Below, piece after piece: positions 43,883 to 54,160 of a DNA stretch of 64,000 nucleotides. A model generated the notes under the pieces. That model was not told the origin of the DNA. It did not search any database and saw only the letters and a list, made by a program, of their open reading frames with translations. Made by a program: the position numbers and the translations under genes. Within the stretch, counting starts at the first letter, position 1, and every line of letters starts with the position of its first letter. Source of the DNA: Micrasema longulum (Eukaryota > Arthropoda > Insecta > Trichoptera > Brachycentridae); NCBI GenBank assembly GCA_022494885.1, contig JAGVSM010002847.1, positions 1-64,000 on the forward strand, in the 5' to 3' direction.

Positions 43883-44039
43883 GCTTGGCCATATGGCGAG
43901 CGTTTTGCGGCGCGGCGTGGGTGCGGTGCACTCAAATATATAGTAACAACCGTAGTGTGCATAGTGTCGGCGCGGGAATGGCAGAAGGCACGCGCCGCAC
44001 CCGCGCCGCGGCCCAAAACGCTCGCCACTATGGCCTGGC
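43883..44039. mobile_element. GC-rich palindromic MITE
   Basis: GGCCATATGGCGAGCGTTTT, GCGGCGCGGCG at the left pairs with the inverted CGCCGCGGCCCAAAACGCT, CGCCACTATGGCC at the right; arms are about 45 bp with few mismatches. It is sharply GC-rich in AT-rich surroundings. No clear target duplication. Four overlapping open frames here, on both strands, arise only because GC-rich sequence lacks stops. Confidence 0.75.
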
Positions 44040-44739
44040 ACTTAGAGCTCTGTTAAGTGGGCTGTGCTTGAGTTGTTCTATGGTCGCCTAGTGGTTATTC
44101 AACATTGTCAGTACCTGGACAGGTAGTCTCAATTTATTTGAATGATATGATTTTTAATTGATTTTTCAATACAAAATGAATCTTCAAGGTTTGTTGTTCA
44201 ACTGGATATAAAAGCCAAGACTGATATGTCATAATGATTTATCATATTCATTAATATCCTCTTATCTGGACCTAACGGTGCTTAGGGTACTATATTGATT
44301 AACCAATTACAGCTTATCCTGATCATTTTTTACACAAAGGCAACATTCAGTTGAAATTAACGATAAAAAAAAGACTGCTTAAGGCTTTCTTAAAATAGTA
44401 AAACACTCACAAGACTTAGAGGGATGAAGAGGATTCATTTAAAATTGAGTTTCTAAAAGCAAAGTAAGGTTTTGAGTAGACTTTTATGGGAGAAAATATT
44501 GGTTAAATGAAAATTTCAGCAACTACCTTATTACTTTTTACGATTATTTCAATATTTTGCCTAGAGCCACAAAAAGAAAATGTAAAATTATCAGAAAAAG
44601 CTTTTAAAAAAACCACAGATTAAGATTCAGTTTCTTTTAAGCATAGGCAAGGAATTTCGACAAGTTGACTTTAAAAACAATCGAATGTATTTTCAATATT
44701 CATATTTAATATACTTTTGTCTCACGATTTACATTTTCC
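44040..44739. other. No gene; degraded SINE-1 3' end
   Basis: On the minus strand near 44,230-44,330, AGCTGTAATTGGTTAATCAA and TACCCTAAGCACCGTTAGG match the 3' block of SINE-1. Otherwise nothing recognised. Confidence 0.5.
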
Positions 44740-45765
44740 ACTCATTTTAATAATATGAAAGGAAAGGCCCAAAAGATGTTAGAATTCGTGTACAGAATAT
44801 GTAAACCTTTAAATTTGTACCTATCATCGATAATTCGTTTTTACAATTTATTGGTCCGTAGCGATTTGGAATTTGGACGTGTAGTCCTGTCACCACATTA
44901 CATAACTTACATTAATTTAATTGAATTACATACAATATTTGAGTTTGTCCTAATGTTCGTAGACAAAAGACTGGATTTTTCCCCCTCGGGAATCATTAAG
45001 ATTAACAAATTACAACAAGGATGGAGAATACCTTAAATAGTAGAATAGAAAATATTCAAAACAAATTTATAAAGTACCTTAAATACAAAACCGGTATTTC
45101 TTATGTATCTACTCTCACTGCCTCCACCTTCCATGGAATCATTTCTCTACAATACCGCAGAGTGTGTGCGGACCAACTACTGCTTTACAAAATTGTGACA
45201 GGAATGGTTGACTGTACAGAGCTGCTTGGTTTAATAACAATACATGTGCCAGCCAGGATTTGTAGACGGTACCACCTGTTTCATGTACCAATAAGTAAAA
45301 CATCGTATGTTAAAAAATGCTTTTTTTCGTAGGACTTTTTCAATGTACAATACAAAATTTAAAAATATAGATTACACAAACATCACCTGTCAGATTTAAA
45401 ATTTACACTAAAAATGTATTATGTAACTTAGTAGACATTATAATAATAAATATGTACATCTCCCCTCCCCTCCTTATCCTCTCTTCAAGCATTTTGTCCT
45501 TATCCCGCCCAATTTACAGTAACTTAATGATCTTAAAATAAATATTCAAAAAATCTTTGATTATTGAGTACATGAAAATAACATTTTTATATGTATAAAT
45601 TGTATGTATTTATTTGATATGTAATATATATTCTTTACTAACTTTGTATACTATGTGGAAATCTGTTATTAGTTCTGAGTTAATACACTATATCTGTTTG
45701 TTTACTAAAAATATGTATGTAGAACTGTTGATTTCCCTAATAAAATAAAAATAAAATAAATAAAT
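44740..45765 (+). pseudogene. Jockey-type LINE RT C-terminus interrupted by U module X
   Basis: Before the break: RICKPLNLYLSSIIRFYNLL and RSDLEFGRVVLSPHYITYI. After it: RIENIQNKFIKYLKYKTG, RRVCADQLLLYKIVTGMVD, LLGLITIHVPARICR and YHLFHVPISKTSY. The two halves join in the usual order once the X module (about 44,928-45,036) is removed. The 3' UTR ends in CCCTAATAAAATAAAAATAA. Confidence 0.8.
44928..45036 (+). repeat. U module X inserted in a LINE
   Basis: CAATATTTGAGTTTGTCC, GTAGACAAAAGACTGGATTT, GGAATCATTAAGATTAACAA and AATACCTTAAATA match X as found in U9 and U12. Only X is present, which shows it can occur as a separate unit. Confidence 0.75.
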
Positions 45766-45774
45766 AAGGGAATA

Positions 45775-46375
45775 TGGAAGTCTAAGCATTTACAGGGCTT
45801 ATGACCTGTCATTGGCTGGTTTAAGTGGCCACTTTACACACTGTGTAACGTTCACCATTTTGCCTATGTTTGAACATCCATATTTCTTCAATTCTTCCAT
45901 TTGTTGATTTTGTGAAGTTAAAGAGCTGAAACCTTTATTGTTGTGAAGAGATTCATCTGACTGAATTATTTCACATGTTGTAATTTGTTCATCTTAATGA
46001 CTCCCGAGGGAGTGAAATCCAGTCTTTTGTCTACAAACATTTGGACAAACTCAAATATTGTAATGAAACCAACTGGTCCAAGAAGAAGTTTGAAAGTTAA
46101 AAAATTGTTTTCAGGCGTTGCCTATTATGTGAAATAATTTAGTCAGATGAATCTCTTCACAACAATAAAAGTTTCAGCTCTTTAACTTCACAAAAATCAA
46201 CAAATGGAAGAATTGAAGAAATATGGAAGTTCAAACATAGGCAAAATGGTGAATGTTACACAGTGTGTAAAGTGGCCACTTAAACCAGCCAATGACAGGT
46301 CATAAGCGCTGTAATGTCAAGACTTCCATATTCCCTTATTTAAGGTACGAGTATTCTCCATCCCTGTTGTAATTT
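45775..46375. repeat. U repeat, copy U9, complete palindrome
   Basis: A minus arm (45,775-45,980), inverted X (45,982-46,065) and plus arm (46,066-46,370) form a ~600-bp structure with long inverted arms (GGAATATGGAAGTCTAAGCA at the left; GTCAAGACTTCCATATTCCC at the right). The plus arm holds the acceptor-like TTGTTTTCAG at 46,104-46,113 and then the CLVC-type frame, here with one early in-frame change. This is the reference copy for the family. Confidence 0.85.
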
Positions 46376-46454
46376 GTTAATTTAATTGAATCTGTGAAAA
46401 AAAGAACCCCCGTAACCTTACTTATATTATAAAACACATATCACATTCACATAA

Positions 46455-46605
46455 AATATTTATGGGTGTTTCCTCATCTGTACAGCAGAATTTACATTTA
46501 GAAGTTTCGGAAAGGTTCATTCTAGCAAGGTGTTTGTTCAATCTGCAGTGCCCTAGGCGGGCTCTAGTGATAACCCTTACTTGATTTTGGCTGAGCTTTT
46601 ACTCA
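46455..46605 (-). pseudogene. R1/Loa-type LINE tail, copy 4
   Basis: On the minus strand, KSQPKSSKGYH-type start, ARLGHCRLNKHLARMNLSET then KCKFCCTDEETP are readable. Ends abruptly at both sides. Confidence 0.75.
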
Positions 46606-46629
46606 CATTTTTTTTTCTTGCTCACCGCA

Positions 46630-47195
46630 ACACTTCATGTTTTATTTATTTATTTATTTTACATAAATGGCATAAATTGCCTTTAACATATATTGAACAT
46701 AAATATGAAGAAAAAAAAATACATATATAAAAACAAAACAAAAAATTATAAAATTGCATAACTATAACAATAGTAACAAGTAGGTAAATACACATAAGCA
46801 ACCAAAAAATATTAACGAAATAAATACATAAATATGAAAAAACAAAAAAGGAAAAACATTTTTAAATATAAAGAAAAGTTTAAGAATAATATTGCGAGAG
46901 AAAAAAAGAAATCAGACTCGTTTTATAACTATCAAGTCCAGAACCAAATATATCAGCCTTATCCTCATACTGATTGCCATATCTATGGAGCCTAGGGATA
47001 GGCGAGTGCATGTGATAGTTGGTTCTAGAACCTGCAGAACAAAAAGGAGATCTGTGGCGGGTATGTCGACCAGGTACACGGAAACACACCAACTCGAGCA
47101 AATCTGGACAGTCAATTAATGAATTGATCACCTTAAAAAGTAATATTAGGTCAGCTAGGATTCTTCTATCAGAAAGTCTTAAAAGATAAATCAAT
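46630..47195 (-). pseudogene. Jockey-type LINE C-terminus
   Basis: The minus-strand frame 47,194-46,880 reads LLRLSDRRILADLILLFKVI, DCPDLLELVCFRVPGRHTR, SRTNYHMHSPIPRLHRYGN and FGSGLDSYKTSL. It is the typical terminal ~100 residues of Jockey-like ORF2 without stops. The left T-rich end (TTTATTTATTTATTTATTTT) is the A-tail in coding sense. The 5' end is cut in an A/T simple tract. Confidence 0.8.
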
Positions 47196-47265
47196 TAAAA
47201 AAATAAATAAAAAATAAATTAAAAAAATAAAAATAAAAATAATAATAATAATAATAATATGTTTT
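47196..47265. repeat. A/T-rich simple tract with (AAT)n
   Basis: AAAAATAAATAAAAAATAAA grading into AATAATAATAATAATAAT; probably tail remains of an insertion. Confidence 0.85.
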
Positions 47266-47689
47266 ATAAATATTGTTATAATATTTATCCCGAGAACGTT
47301 ATTTTATGCGGGCTAACTGACGAGACAAGACACGTAAGAAAAAAGGGTTTTCAGCGGAAATTCGAGAGCCAGCAAAATAAAACCGAATGCAATTGAAAAA
47401 GTATCGTAATATCATAATTACTAGTATGTGATACTTGTGCAACAGATTATGTGGATTTGATGAAATGAAATAATCTGACAGAGCGTCGGATGACTGAACA
47501 ATTTACATATAAGATGCTTTCAGAAGCAATAGGATACACGTCAATTATTCAGGACGCCGTACTACCTTCCATCAAGGGGCTTTCCTGTCACAGCTAAGCA
47601 ACACAAATTTAAAAAATAGTTATGGAAGCGTCAGTTTCTGTCTGCAGAAACTAAAAAAGAAACAGGTTTATTTAAAAAGGCTTAAAGGT
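47266..47689. other. No gene recognised
   Basis: Less AT-rich than average. No supported frame or partner repeat. Confidence 0.4.
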
Positions 47690-47850
47690 CCGTGGTTTGA
47701 ATTTCACTCTACCCCAACTTGATTCCCATTTTCTAATAGTGAGTTTTTTACAACTCGTTGTAAATGGCCCTCAAAATGAGATATTTGGGTAAATCATAAG
47801 ATTGAAAATATTCCATTTAAAAAACTAAAATTAAAAAATGGCAAAAACAA
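47690..47850 (+). mobile_element. SINE-3, copy b (head degraded)
   Basis: GGTTTGAATTTCACTCTACC, CCAACTTGATTCCCATTTTC and TTTTACAACTCGTTGTAAA match the inverse of 29,330-29,410. Confidence 0.65.
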
Positions 47851-48250
47851 AAATATTCATAATGCCTGTGTTAAACATTATTAATAACCGTCAACTGTAA
47901 TTTAGATGTTTTTTAACATTAAAAAATTTTTTTTTTCAGAAAATGCTCAATACATATTATTAAAAAAATAAAAAATAAATTCTATGCATTTTGTTTATGT
48001 TTAATCTTTGTAATAAATACTCACGAAATTTTTTAAAAAAATATGCTCAACGAAAAAAAATTATTTCAAGACTACTATGAAAATGCTAAATTACTTAAAC
48101 TTCAACAGTCTCGCGGCAAATATTATCGTACTTTTTATTTTCATTTTTCCCTAAATCTATAGGCCATAGAACATCTTTTCCGCATAAGGCTGTTTTGAAT
48201 TTCAAACAAAAAAGAAATCGAACCACCTTAAAATATGTATATCGCATATA
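47851..48250. other. No gene recognised
   Basis: AT-rich, no supported frame. Confidence 0.4.
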
Positions 48251-48600
48251 CTGGGTGTTCATTAAACCCTGTCAGATCCAAAACCACGATGATCAGTATG
48301 AGTAAGAAGACATATTGACACATAAAAATATTTTTTTAGAAGGAAAAAAAATTTAAAAAAATAAATATTAAAAAAAGCAAATGGTTGCTTACTTCTGCAG
48401 GGGAGAAACGAAGAGGGGGAAGGGGTGTCTGATACTGCACCGCGCTCCCCACAATTAAGTAAGCAACCATTTGTTCTTTCAAATATTTTATTTAAAAAAA
48501 AATATATTGTTCTAAATATTTTTTTAAATATGCTAATATGTCTTCTTGCCTATACTGATCATCGTGGTTTCGGATGTGACAGGGTTTAAAGAACACCCTG
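48251..48600. mobile_element. MITE M, complete, TA-flanked
   Basis: The left end CTGGGTGTTCATTAAACCCT and the inverted right end CAGGGTGTTCTTTAAACCCT start arms of about 150 bp (GATCCAAAACCACGATGAT, GCAAATGGTTGCTTACTT). A GC-richer centre lies near 48,405-48,455. TA lies on both sides, as for Tc1/mariner insertions. No transposase. Confidence 0.8.
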
Positions 48601-48611
48601 TATATATATAA

Positions 48612-48900
48612 TACTAGCGGACCCGACAGACGTTCTCCTGCCCCAACGTTGGCTTGCCTGCTATTAGCCGGTTCAGCAAACGCAAAATCTCGAAAAATTC
48701 AAGTTTTCGATAAACTATATACTAAGTGACATTTGAAATTGAGATCGCAGCGCTACCTACCAGGTCAAATTGTGAATTTAAACTATCCGGGGACCCACTT
48801 AAACACACAATTAAAAAAAAAACAAAATCGGTCTAGTCATTTAGGAGTTCAGTGACATACACGCGAACTGAAGAATCATCTATATAACCAGATTAATAAA
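48612..48900 (+). mobile_element. Element H, copy H6, short form
   Basis: It starts ACTAGCGGACCCGACAGACG and ends TTTAGGAGTTCAGTGACATA, then CACGCG. The long central part of H is missing, leaving both termini and a different middle. Confidence 0.75.
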
Positions 48901-49039
48901 AAAATAAGAACACACGTTATTTATTTTTGCCTTTTTTGAGATATTTATAAATTCGTAATAAGGGTTGGTTTTTTTTATCTCCTCATGTGATTGGCTAAGA
49001 GTCCTCGTCGTGCTTTAATCAAATTGGCTAAAATCACTG

Positions 49040-49666
49040 CTCTAGTGTAGGGTAGCCATACGTCCCGATATATCGGGACTGTCACCGTTATTGAGCCCTC
49101 TGTCCCAACGTCCCGATGAAACCTATAATGTCCTGATTTAAACTTACACAGTACAACGCTGTTAATCAACAAAAATCACAGCCGTACGGACAATGAATGT
49201 GAAAATAAGGTGGCAAATGGTTTTAGCAATGAATATATCTTAAGAACTTTATAGAAGCTGATCTTGCCTCGATATAGTGGAAGTTGATAAGTTCTGTGAA
49301 AGAAAAATGTTTTTTTTTGTAAATTTTTGAAATTGAACGAGTATTTTAGTTCCATTCCTGCTCATAAAACCATAACGAAAAAAGTTATATATTTGATGTT
49401 GGCCCAGTGAAAAGGACCGATAAAAAATATAGTCTGCTGCCAGGGACTGTATAATCAATACTGCAGTAGTATGTTAATTTGGAATCATAGAAAAAATATA
49501 GACAGCCGTCTTTCTTCCGCAAGAAGCACCACATAAAATCTAAGAAAAACATTTCTACTATATTTCTAAAAATTCGTTAAAAAATTGCCCCCTTTTGTTA
49601 CAACATATCCGTATTCCAGAACATCCCGATCAGACCCAAGCAAAATACGACAACCCTACTCTAGTG
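49040..49666. mobile_element. Non-autonomous hAT-like element with 8-bp duplication
   Basis: CTCTAGTG at 49,040-49,047 and 49,659-49,666 flanks 611 bp. The ends TAGGGTAGCCATACG and, inverted, TAGGGTTGTCGTATT agree at 11 of 15 positions. An 8-bp duplication and such short ends fit hAT. GTCCCGATATATCGGGAC near the left end is a short palindrome. No transposase domain was recognised; internal minus-strand frames are short. Confidence 0.8.
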
Positions 49667-49789
49667 CCATAAACAAGGGAGAAAATACGTGTTAACGAAG
49701 AAAAGTCAGACTGTGTTTTACCTTGAGCCCTCTAAAATTATGACACTCAACTCATGCCCATCGCGAATTTAGTCATTTTTGAACCGCCA

Positions 49790-50370
49790 GCCGGGTTTTG
49801 ACGCAAGCTAGACATTAAATTCTTTTTTTTTAATAAAGGAAAAATACTTTTCATTGATAAGTAGATACATACGTACTTGTTTATGGTTGAATTCCAAAAC
49901 ATAAAATAAATATTTTTCAAATACGGAATTATTTTTGCAAATTTCAAACTCCGCTCTTCTAACCAACAAGGGTGCACTGATGTAGGAGTACGATTTTTAA
50001 AAATTTATTAAATGTCAGTTAATATTATTTTAGTATTACCAAAAATCAAGTTATAAGAAATAAATGGGTTGAAATTATAAGGAAAGTATCTGATTGAAGG
50101 CCACAAAAAATGAATGCTGTTTGCAAACATTCAAAAACAAACTTTTTATTTTACACAAAAAAAACATTATCCTTCCATTTTTTTTGTACATGCATTCTTT
50201 TCGAATGCAACCCTGGTAGATCGATGAATAAAACATGTATGCTCCTAACTTAGATTTAAGATTTTTCTAAAATCTACATTTCTCTAAAAACCGCACGTAA
50301 ATCGGATAAGCCATTTAGGAGAAGTTCAGTGACATCACACGTACAGAAGAATTATATATATAAAGATATA
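49790..50370 (+). mobile_element. Element H, copy H3
   Basis: TCAAACTCCGCTCTTCTAAC, TTAATATTATTTTAGTATTA, CGAATGCAACCCTGGTAGAT and GGAGAAGTTCAGTGACATCA match H1, H2 and H5. The 5' terminus is degraded. Confidence 0.75.
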
Positions 50371-50390
50371 CATAAATGAACATACTGTGT

Positions 50391-50628
50391 TATAATAAAA
50401 TAAATCAAACAACTATGTTTTTAACCACTAATTCGTGTTAAAAAAATTATACGTAAAATTAGTGGTTAAAAACAAAGTTTTTTTATTGATTTTATTTTAA
50501 CAATTTTGTATAATAAAATAAATTTTAAAAAAATTGAAAAAAATTGTTTTTAACCACTAATTTTACGTAATATTTTTTTAACACTATTTAGTGGTAAAAA
50601 CATAGTTCTTTGATTTATTTTATTATAA
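50391..50628. mobile_element. Near-perfect 238-bp palindrome
   Basis: TTATAATAAAATAAATCAAA at the left and its complement TTTGATTTATTTTATTATAA at the right begin ~95-bp arms. Each arm contains its own smaller palindrome around TTTTTAACCACTAATT. A partial relative lies at 54,597-54,630. Presumably a MITE; superfamily unknown. Confidence 0.8.
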
Positions 50629-51240
50629 GGAATAACCACAAAGTTAGTGCTTCAGATATAAAATTTACTCTGTGTTATGTTAACCATGCATATTCTAGAA
50701 CACTAAAGCTGGGTTATTTTTTATTTAAACATAGAAAAGTTATATTTCATACCAATTTAAAAAATAATAATAACGACAAACTACATAAGGATGTACGTCA
50801 GTATTTTTAAACAAGTAACTAGGAAAATATGATAAAAAGTTTTTTTTATTTTAAGAAGTAGTGAAAGACCCTTAGTGGGACTTGAACAAAAGGGGCTGGA
50901 AAAATGGCTCCATGGATTCTTTTAAGATTTAAGGGGGATGTTAGGGGTGATAAATGCGGCGATGAAGAACGAATAATATTTATGGAATGTGATAAGTAAC
51001 TTGTCAACTCTTAGACGGTATATTTTATACTGTAAAGGGTTTGCAAAGGATAACTCAAGGATACGTTGACGAGGTTAGAAATTTTCTGATTTTATGTTTT
51101 TTCTTATTTACTGTATGCGCGTTCGTAAAAAACACTGTTTGCTTTTGATCATTTATCAAATATACATATCAACAAGCATTGCCTAGTAAGTATTTAAGTG
51201 AAATATTTCATTCAGACGAATCTCACCCCCATTGACTCTT
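50629..51240. other. No gene; U trace at the right
   Basis: 51,175-51,235 (GCATTGCCTAGTAAGTATTT, CATTCAGACGAATCTCAC) is a fragment of the U exon-like arm. The rest is unassigned. Confidence 0.45.
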
Positions 51241-51242
51241 TT

Positions 51243-51900
51243 TTATTATTTTATTTATTTTAATAATATAATTATACATTTTTACAGTTTTCAAAATGTT
51301 AATTGTTATGTTTTTACTAAAGCTAAAATCCTACCAAGCCACTTTCTGTAGCTTGTTGGTGGCGATTATATGTATACTAACTTATATAATATTATCTACA
51401 TTTATAAAAACAATGAATAACAGATATAAATTAATAGCCCGAAAGATCAGAATATACATGTATGTATATAAATTATTTTTATAACATTTTTTAATACAAG
51501 AAAATATGTGAAAAATTAAAATAATTACACATAAACTACTATTCATATATAAACTTTTGATCAAGTAGCCACTCTTTTATTTTGCTCTTGTTACATTGTG
51601 AGTTGAATTTAAGTTCTTTCGGCAATAAATTAAAAATGCTAGGCACTAAATATTTGAGAGTTCTATCACCATACTTAGACGTGAAGCGTGTATTATGGTT
51701 ATGTTTGAGAGGAATTTTGAACGTATTACTATTAAATTGTTTTAAAATGATGCAAAGCCACAGTAATCCTTCAAAAAGTAACTCTAAAAAACTTATCAAT
51801 TTCAGAACTTAACATATGTCTCTAAGACGTAAATTTAAAAACGAGGGCCTTAACCATGCCTAAATGTGTCATCTTTTTGCAAGGAATTTTAAGGTCACAA
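51243..51900 (-). pseudogene. LINE ORF2 C-terminus, minus strand
   Basis: The frame 51,799-51,539 contains IPLKHNHNTRFTSKYGDRTL, KYLVPSIFNLLPKELKFNSQ and IKEWLLDQKFIYE. It matches the style of the 24,455-24,617 tail. The T-rich left end at 51,243 is the A-tail in coding sense. Only the last ~70 codons fit the family. Confidence 0.7.
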
Positions 51901-52587
51901 AGAAACAATAAAACCAATTTTATTCAAAAATAAATAAATGCAGTTGTTTATTATATGTTGGCCAGCCTTACGTGGGAAATTGATGGGGGGCTTGATCTGG
52001 ACATATTATTTAATTAATTATAGAAGTAATCATATAAATGACCCACAACGTTTTGACTGCTCGCAACTTAGTTAGAGGATGCCGGGAGTGGAAAGGTGGG
52101 GGTGTGAGGGATCTACCGTCCATTCACGGAGACTGGACCGCAGCACACGTGCAAACCACGAGCCCACTGCGTGATATCGCAAGATTGGCCCATTTCACAC
52201 CACGGCTTAAATCTACATGGCATGATAGAATACAATACCGTGAATCGTTATTTATTGCTTCATAATTATTTATTTATTTAATGCCTGGCAAACGCAATAA
52301 CCAGTACACCACTAGACCGACTAATCTCCAGTCAATTTCCTTTAGCAGGATTTTTAACTGAGAGTACTCGCTAAATTTAAATAATGATTTAATTACCAAA
52401 TAATGACTTAATTACCAAAACTTTTGGGTAAATTATAAGAACGCTAAAATTTCTTTATTAACAAAAAAAAATAATGAAACATAAAATGAAATAAAAAACT
52501 TCTTAAAAATCAACTGAATCTTTTTTTCTTAACAATATATTTTTTTAAAAATGATTTTGTATTCCTTAGAATAACAAAAGTTTTCCC
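51901..52587. other. Unrecognised; 75-codon plus-strand frame
   Basis: The frame 52,038-52,265 (ARNLVRGCREWKGGGVRDL, FTPRLKSTWHDRIQYRESL) is less AT-rich than its surroundings and ends LFIAS. It could be a LINE piece, but no diagnostic motif is present. Confidence 0.3.
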
Positions 52588-52818
52588 GCCATGCAAAAGG
52601 TCTCGGGTTCGATTCCCGACATGGTTTACATGAAATATTTAATTAAAAGGGTGTTTTTACACTAGAATATTTCAAGTTCCTGGACTAGTACCTAAAGCGT
52701 AAGACTGACTATCTTACCTTCATGTAAACAAATTGTCAAGATACGCTGCGATTGGGGTACCAAGGCAGTGCCCTATGCACCATTAGGTGTAGAAAGGGAA
52801 TGATGATGATAATGAGAA
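52588..52818 (+). mobile_element. SINE-1, copy e (head truncated)
   Basis: It starts inside the head (CCATGCAAAAGGTCTCGGGT, TCGATTCCCGA) and has the full body and AATGATGATGATAATGAGAA tail. Confidence 0.85.
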
Positions 52819-52889
52819 TAAGAAACATGATTAATAATAGGTCTTTTGATAATTAGATCAAGTTTTAACCAATGTTAGTAAATATAAGT

Positions 52890-53100
52890 TTATAAACACT
52901 TTCGACTTTTTAAATCTACTGGTTTCGAGACGTACCCGTCCCGTTGTCAGGACACTCACGACATCAAATTGAAAATACTAAAATACACCCCCGCCTTACC
53001 TTCACCTTTACCGTAGTATATATAGTATTTCCAAAAATATATAAATCACATGTAGATTTGTAGAAATGCGAACAACACCATGTCTAAACATGCACCAAGC
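52890..53100 (-). mobile_element. Penelope-like fragment, copy P5
   Basis: On the minus strand CCTGACAACGGGACGGGTAC then GTCTCGAAACCAG. The body with ATATAAATCAC and AACATGCACCAAGC parallels 11,340-11,440. The extra AACACCATGTCTAAACATGC is shared only loosely. Confidence 0.5.
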
Positions 53101-53619
53101 TCAATTAAAAAATATTTTATCTGGAAAAACTCGGAGAATGGTGTTGAAGTAGCAGATTTTCAAATAATTATTTTACTTTGGATAAAAGAGCGGTATGATT
53201 TTGGTATCGGCGGTTGACATTTGTGCATTTTCCCTCACCCAATCACTTACGAGCTAGACCGTTTCATCAGACGCAGACGAAGCAGATAAAGCTTGGCTTT
53301 GGCCACGGCTGTTTACAGCTGTTTCTGAAGCCTTTCATTTATCAACTCGTGTCAATGTTTTTTGTAATAAATAAAAGCGTAATTTCGTAATCAAAACGTC
53401 ATATTCCAAATTATTCTAGCTGCTTGCGTTTAAAAGTGAAAGCGGTTTTACGTTTACAATATACCATCAGACACCCTGTAGAATGAAATATCTCAAGACG
53501 CAAGCGGGGAGGGGTGGGTAGTTTTGAGTAATAATAAAGTACTACATTTAGAACACATGTGCGAAAAGTCAGCTGATTATGAAATATTCAATATTTAAAA
53601 ACTTAAATTCCCGGGCTTT
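53101..53619. other. No gene recognised
   Basis: Slightly less AT-rich; no supported frame. Confidence 0.4.
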
Positions 53620-54160
53620 ATATGTAAATAGGGCAGAATCTAGCGACATTATTTTTTGCATCTAGCCGCTCGTTTATAAAACTGAAAGTTATGTCAGAAT
53701 TTATTTCGACTTCAAAATTGATTTATTTCTATTTTATATTTTTAATAGGCTTTTAAAAAAAAAAAGCCAACCTCAGAACGATAATTCGTAATTAAAGCAA
53801 AAATTGCTCGGTGGAACTAAATTTTTAGTTTTTACTGCGCAGATAAACGTTTCGAGGGGTTCTAGACCCGTCGATACAAACCGATGTACTTACATCAAAA
53901 CTTGATGGTGGGGGATCGGTAGTGAATCTTCTTAATCATTTGGTAGAATTTTATCTTCAACTATGACGACATACTAAAGCTATGTCATTTTAATGCGTAG
54001 ATATGTGTACCGTGACGTACGCTTCCCCTGGTTTCATATCGATACACCTACCCAAAATTTGAAGGTGAGGGGTCGGTAGTGTATCTTTGTAATCGCTAGA
54101 GAGAATTTATCTTCGACTATACCATCAAGGTGAAGGTATTACGTATCTTTCCATTGTAAA
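53620..54160 (+). repeat. Tandem ~160-bp module, locus 2 (two units)
   Basis: Units near 53,870 and 54,035 share TCGATACA(A/C), GGATCGGTAGTGAATCTTCT or GGTCGGTAGTGTATCTTTGT, and GAATTT(T)ATCTTC(A/G)ACTAT. Inverse of 29,525-29,850. TTGCATCTAGCCGC near 53,660 also matches the other locus. Confidence 0.75.

Noticed and set aside
43837..44091. Four overlapping open frames on both strands
   Set aside because: They lie in a GC-rich palindrome where stop codons are rare; frames open on both strands are expected by chance.
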